Shown here piece after piece: positions 5,295 through 5,606 of a stretch of DNA of 5,606 nt. Positions within the stretch are counted from its first letter, which is position 1. Each line of letters opens with the position of its first letter. The stretch is taken from contig CALMMO010000146.1 in NCBI GenBank assembly GCA_937868455.1, positions 1 through 5,606 on the forward strand, given 5' to 3'. The translations under genes were made by a program, and so were the position numbers. A model generated the notes under the pieces. It ran no database searches. It was given only the letters and a program-made list of their open reading frames with translations, and had not been told where the DNA came from. The stretch is from an uncultured Marmoricola sp. (GTDB taxonomy: Bacteria > Actinomycetota > Actinomycetes > Propionibacteriales > Nocardioidaceae).

Positions 5295-5534
5295 ATGACG
5301 GCCGCTCTAGGGACCAATACTTTTAAGGCCGTGATTGCGCCTCTCGCTTTGCTCTGTTTCGGCGTCCTGTTCATCGTCACAGCTCCCAAATTCCCTGGTC
5401 GGTACCGAGGAGTTCGCGGCGTGCTGTGCGTACTTTTGGCAGTCGCCATGGTGACTGAGTCACTGTGGCTAGGTATACCGTCATTGGCAGCCTTGGCAAT
5501 ACTCAATGTTTACGTGGTCCTGAAATTTCAGTGA
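5295..5534 (+). CDS. Small predicted membrane protein, 79 residues
   Basis: Not assignable to a family by eye. Starting at ATG 5295 it has an N-terminal hydrophobic segment at about 12-30 (VIAPLALLCFGVLFIVTA region), a short strongly basic loop KFPGRYRGVR at 32-41, and a long hydrophobic stretch at 42-76 broken at about 55-62, suggesting two or three membrane helices with the basic loop probably cytoplasmic. The frame stays open upstream to a GTG at 5187 (115 residues), but that extension is encoded by repeat copy 2, is not hydrophobic and looks non-genic, so I prefer 5295. Upstream of 5295 the Shine-Dalgarno match is poor; a short frame ending TGA at 5296-5298 overlaps the ATG (ATGA). Lower GC than the core genes. 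Moderate confidence that it is real. Confidence 0.5.
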   Translation: MTAALGTNTFKAVIAPLALLCFGVLFIVTAPKFPGRYRGVRGVLCVLLAVAMVTESLWLGIPSLAALAILNVYVVLKFQ

Positions 5535-5606
5535 CCCCTAATGTGCAAGAGATGACCGCCGCAGATGGCCGCACCTGCGTTCTTCAACAGGTCAGTCGTG
5601 AGGCTT
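5535..5606. other. Window end, no feature recognised
   Basis: After the stop of the membrane-protein ORF, 72 bases remain. A short CGCAG/CTGCG match is present but there is no T-run and no third copy of the direct repeat. No gene start could be supported before the edge. Confidence 0.5.

Noticed and set aside
5113..5298. 61-codon plus-strand frame from TTG inside repeat copy 2, sharing AGQxPxxYAKMLQ with copy 1
   Set aside because: The corresponding frame in copy 1 hits a stop soon after the shared peptide, and the differences within the shared part are mostly non-synonymous, so coding conservation is not supported.
4952..5506. Minus-strand 184-codon frame across the small ORF region and repeat copy 2
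   Set aside because: No ribosome binding site; it is antisense to the better-supported small ORFs and crosses a repeat whose other copy has a stop in the corresponding frame.
4388..5606. tRNA or other structured housekeeping RNA
   Set aside because: No T-loop (GGTTCRANNCC-like) or cloverleaf arrangement was found on either strand.

Overview
The window is chromosomal DNA from a high-GC Gram-positive bacterium (Actinomycetota). The evidence is the actinobacterial form of malate dehydrogenase, a FolD followed by a DUF3017-type membrane protein, and a FolP2-type dihydropteroate-synthase homologue directly coupled to glucosyl-3-phosphoglycerate synthase, a pairing also found in mycobacteria. I cannot place it more precisely from the sequence alone.

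Layout. Bases 1-2129 hold three plus-strand genes in tight array: mdh (5' end cut by the window edge), folD and a small DUF3017-like membrane protein, separated by 18 and 5 bp and probably one operon. Bases 2101-4387 hold three minus-strand genes transcribed in the order gpgS, folP2, LigB-like protein. They are joined by a TGATG overlap and an ATGA overlap, so they are almost certainly one translationally coupled operon. The two operons converge and their last genes overlap tail to tail by 29 bp.

Bases 4388-5606 are different in character: lower GC (about 54% by hand count in the first small ORF), no recognisable core gene, a 10+3 bp inverted repeat, and two diverged copies of a direct repeat of about 160 bp. 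Each repeat copy lies just upstream of a small plus-strand ORF, a 109-residue orphan with a good Shine-Dalgarno sequence and a 79-residue predicted membrane protein. This reads as a small accessory island beside core metabolism.

Function. mdh serves the TCA cycle and folD makes one-carbon folates. gpgS makes glucosyl-3-phosphoglycerate, precursor of glucosylglycerate (a compatible solute) or of methylglucose lipopolysaccharide. FolP2 looks like a DHPS paralogue altered in the pABA-binding region, and the LigB-like protein lacks the expected metal-binding histidines, so both partners of gpgS are of uncertain biochemical role. The least explained part of the window is the repeat/small-ORF region at 4530-5534.
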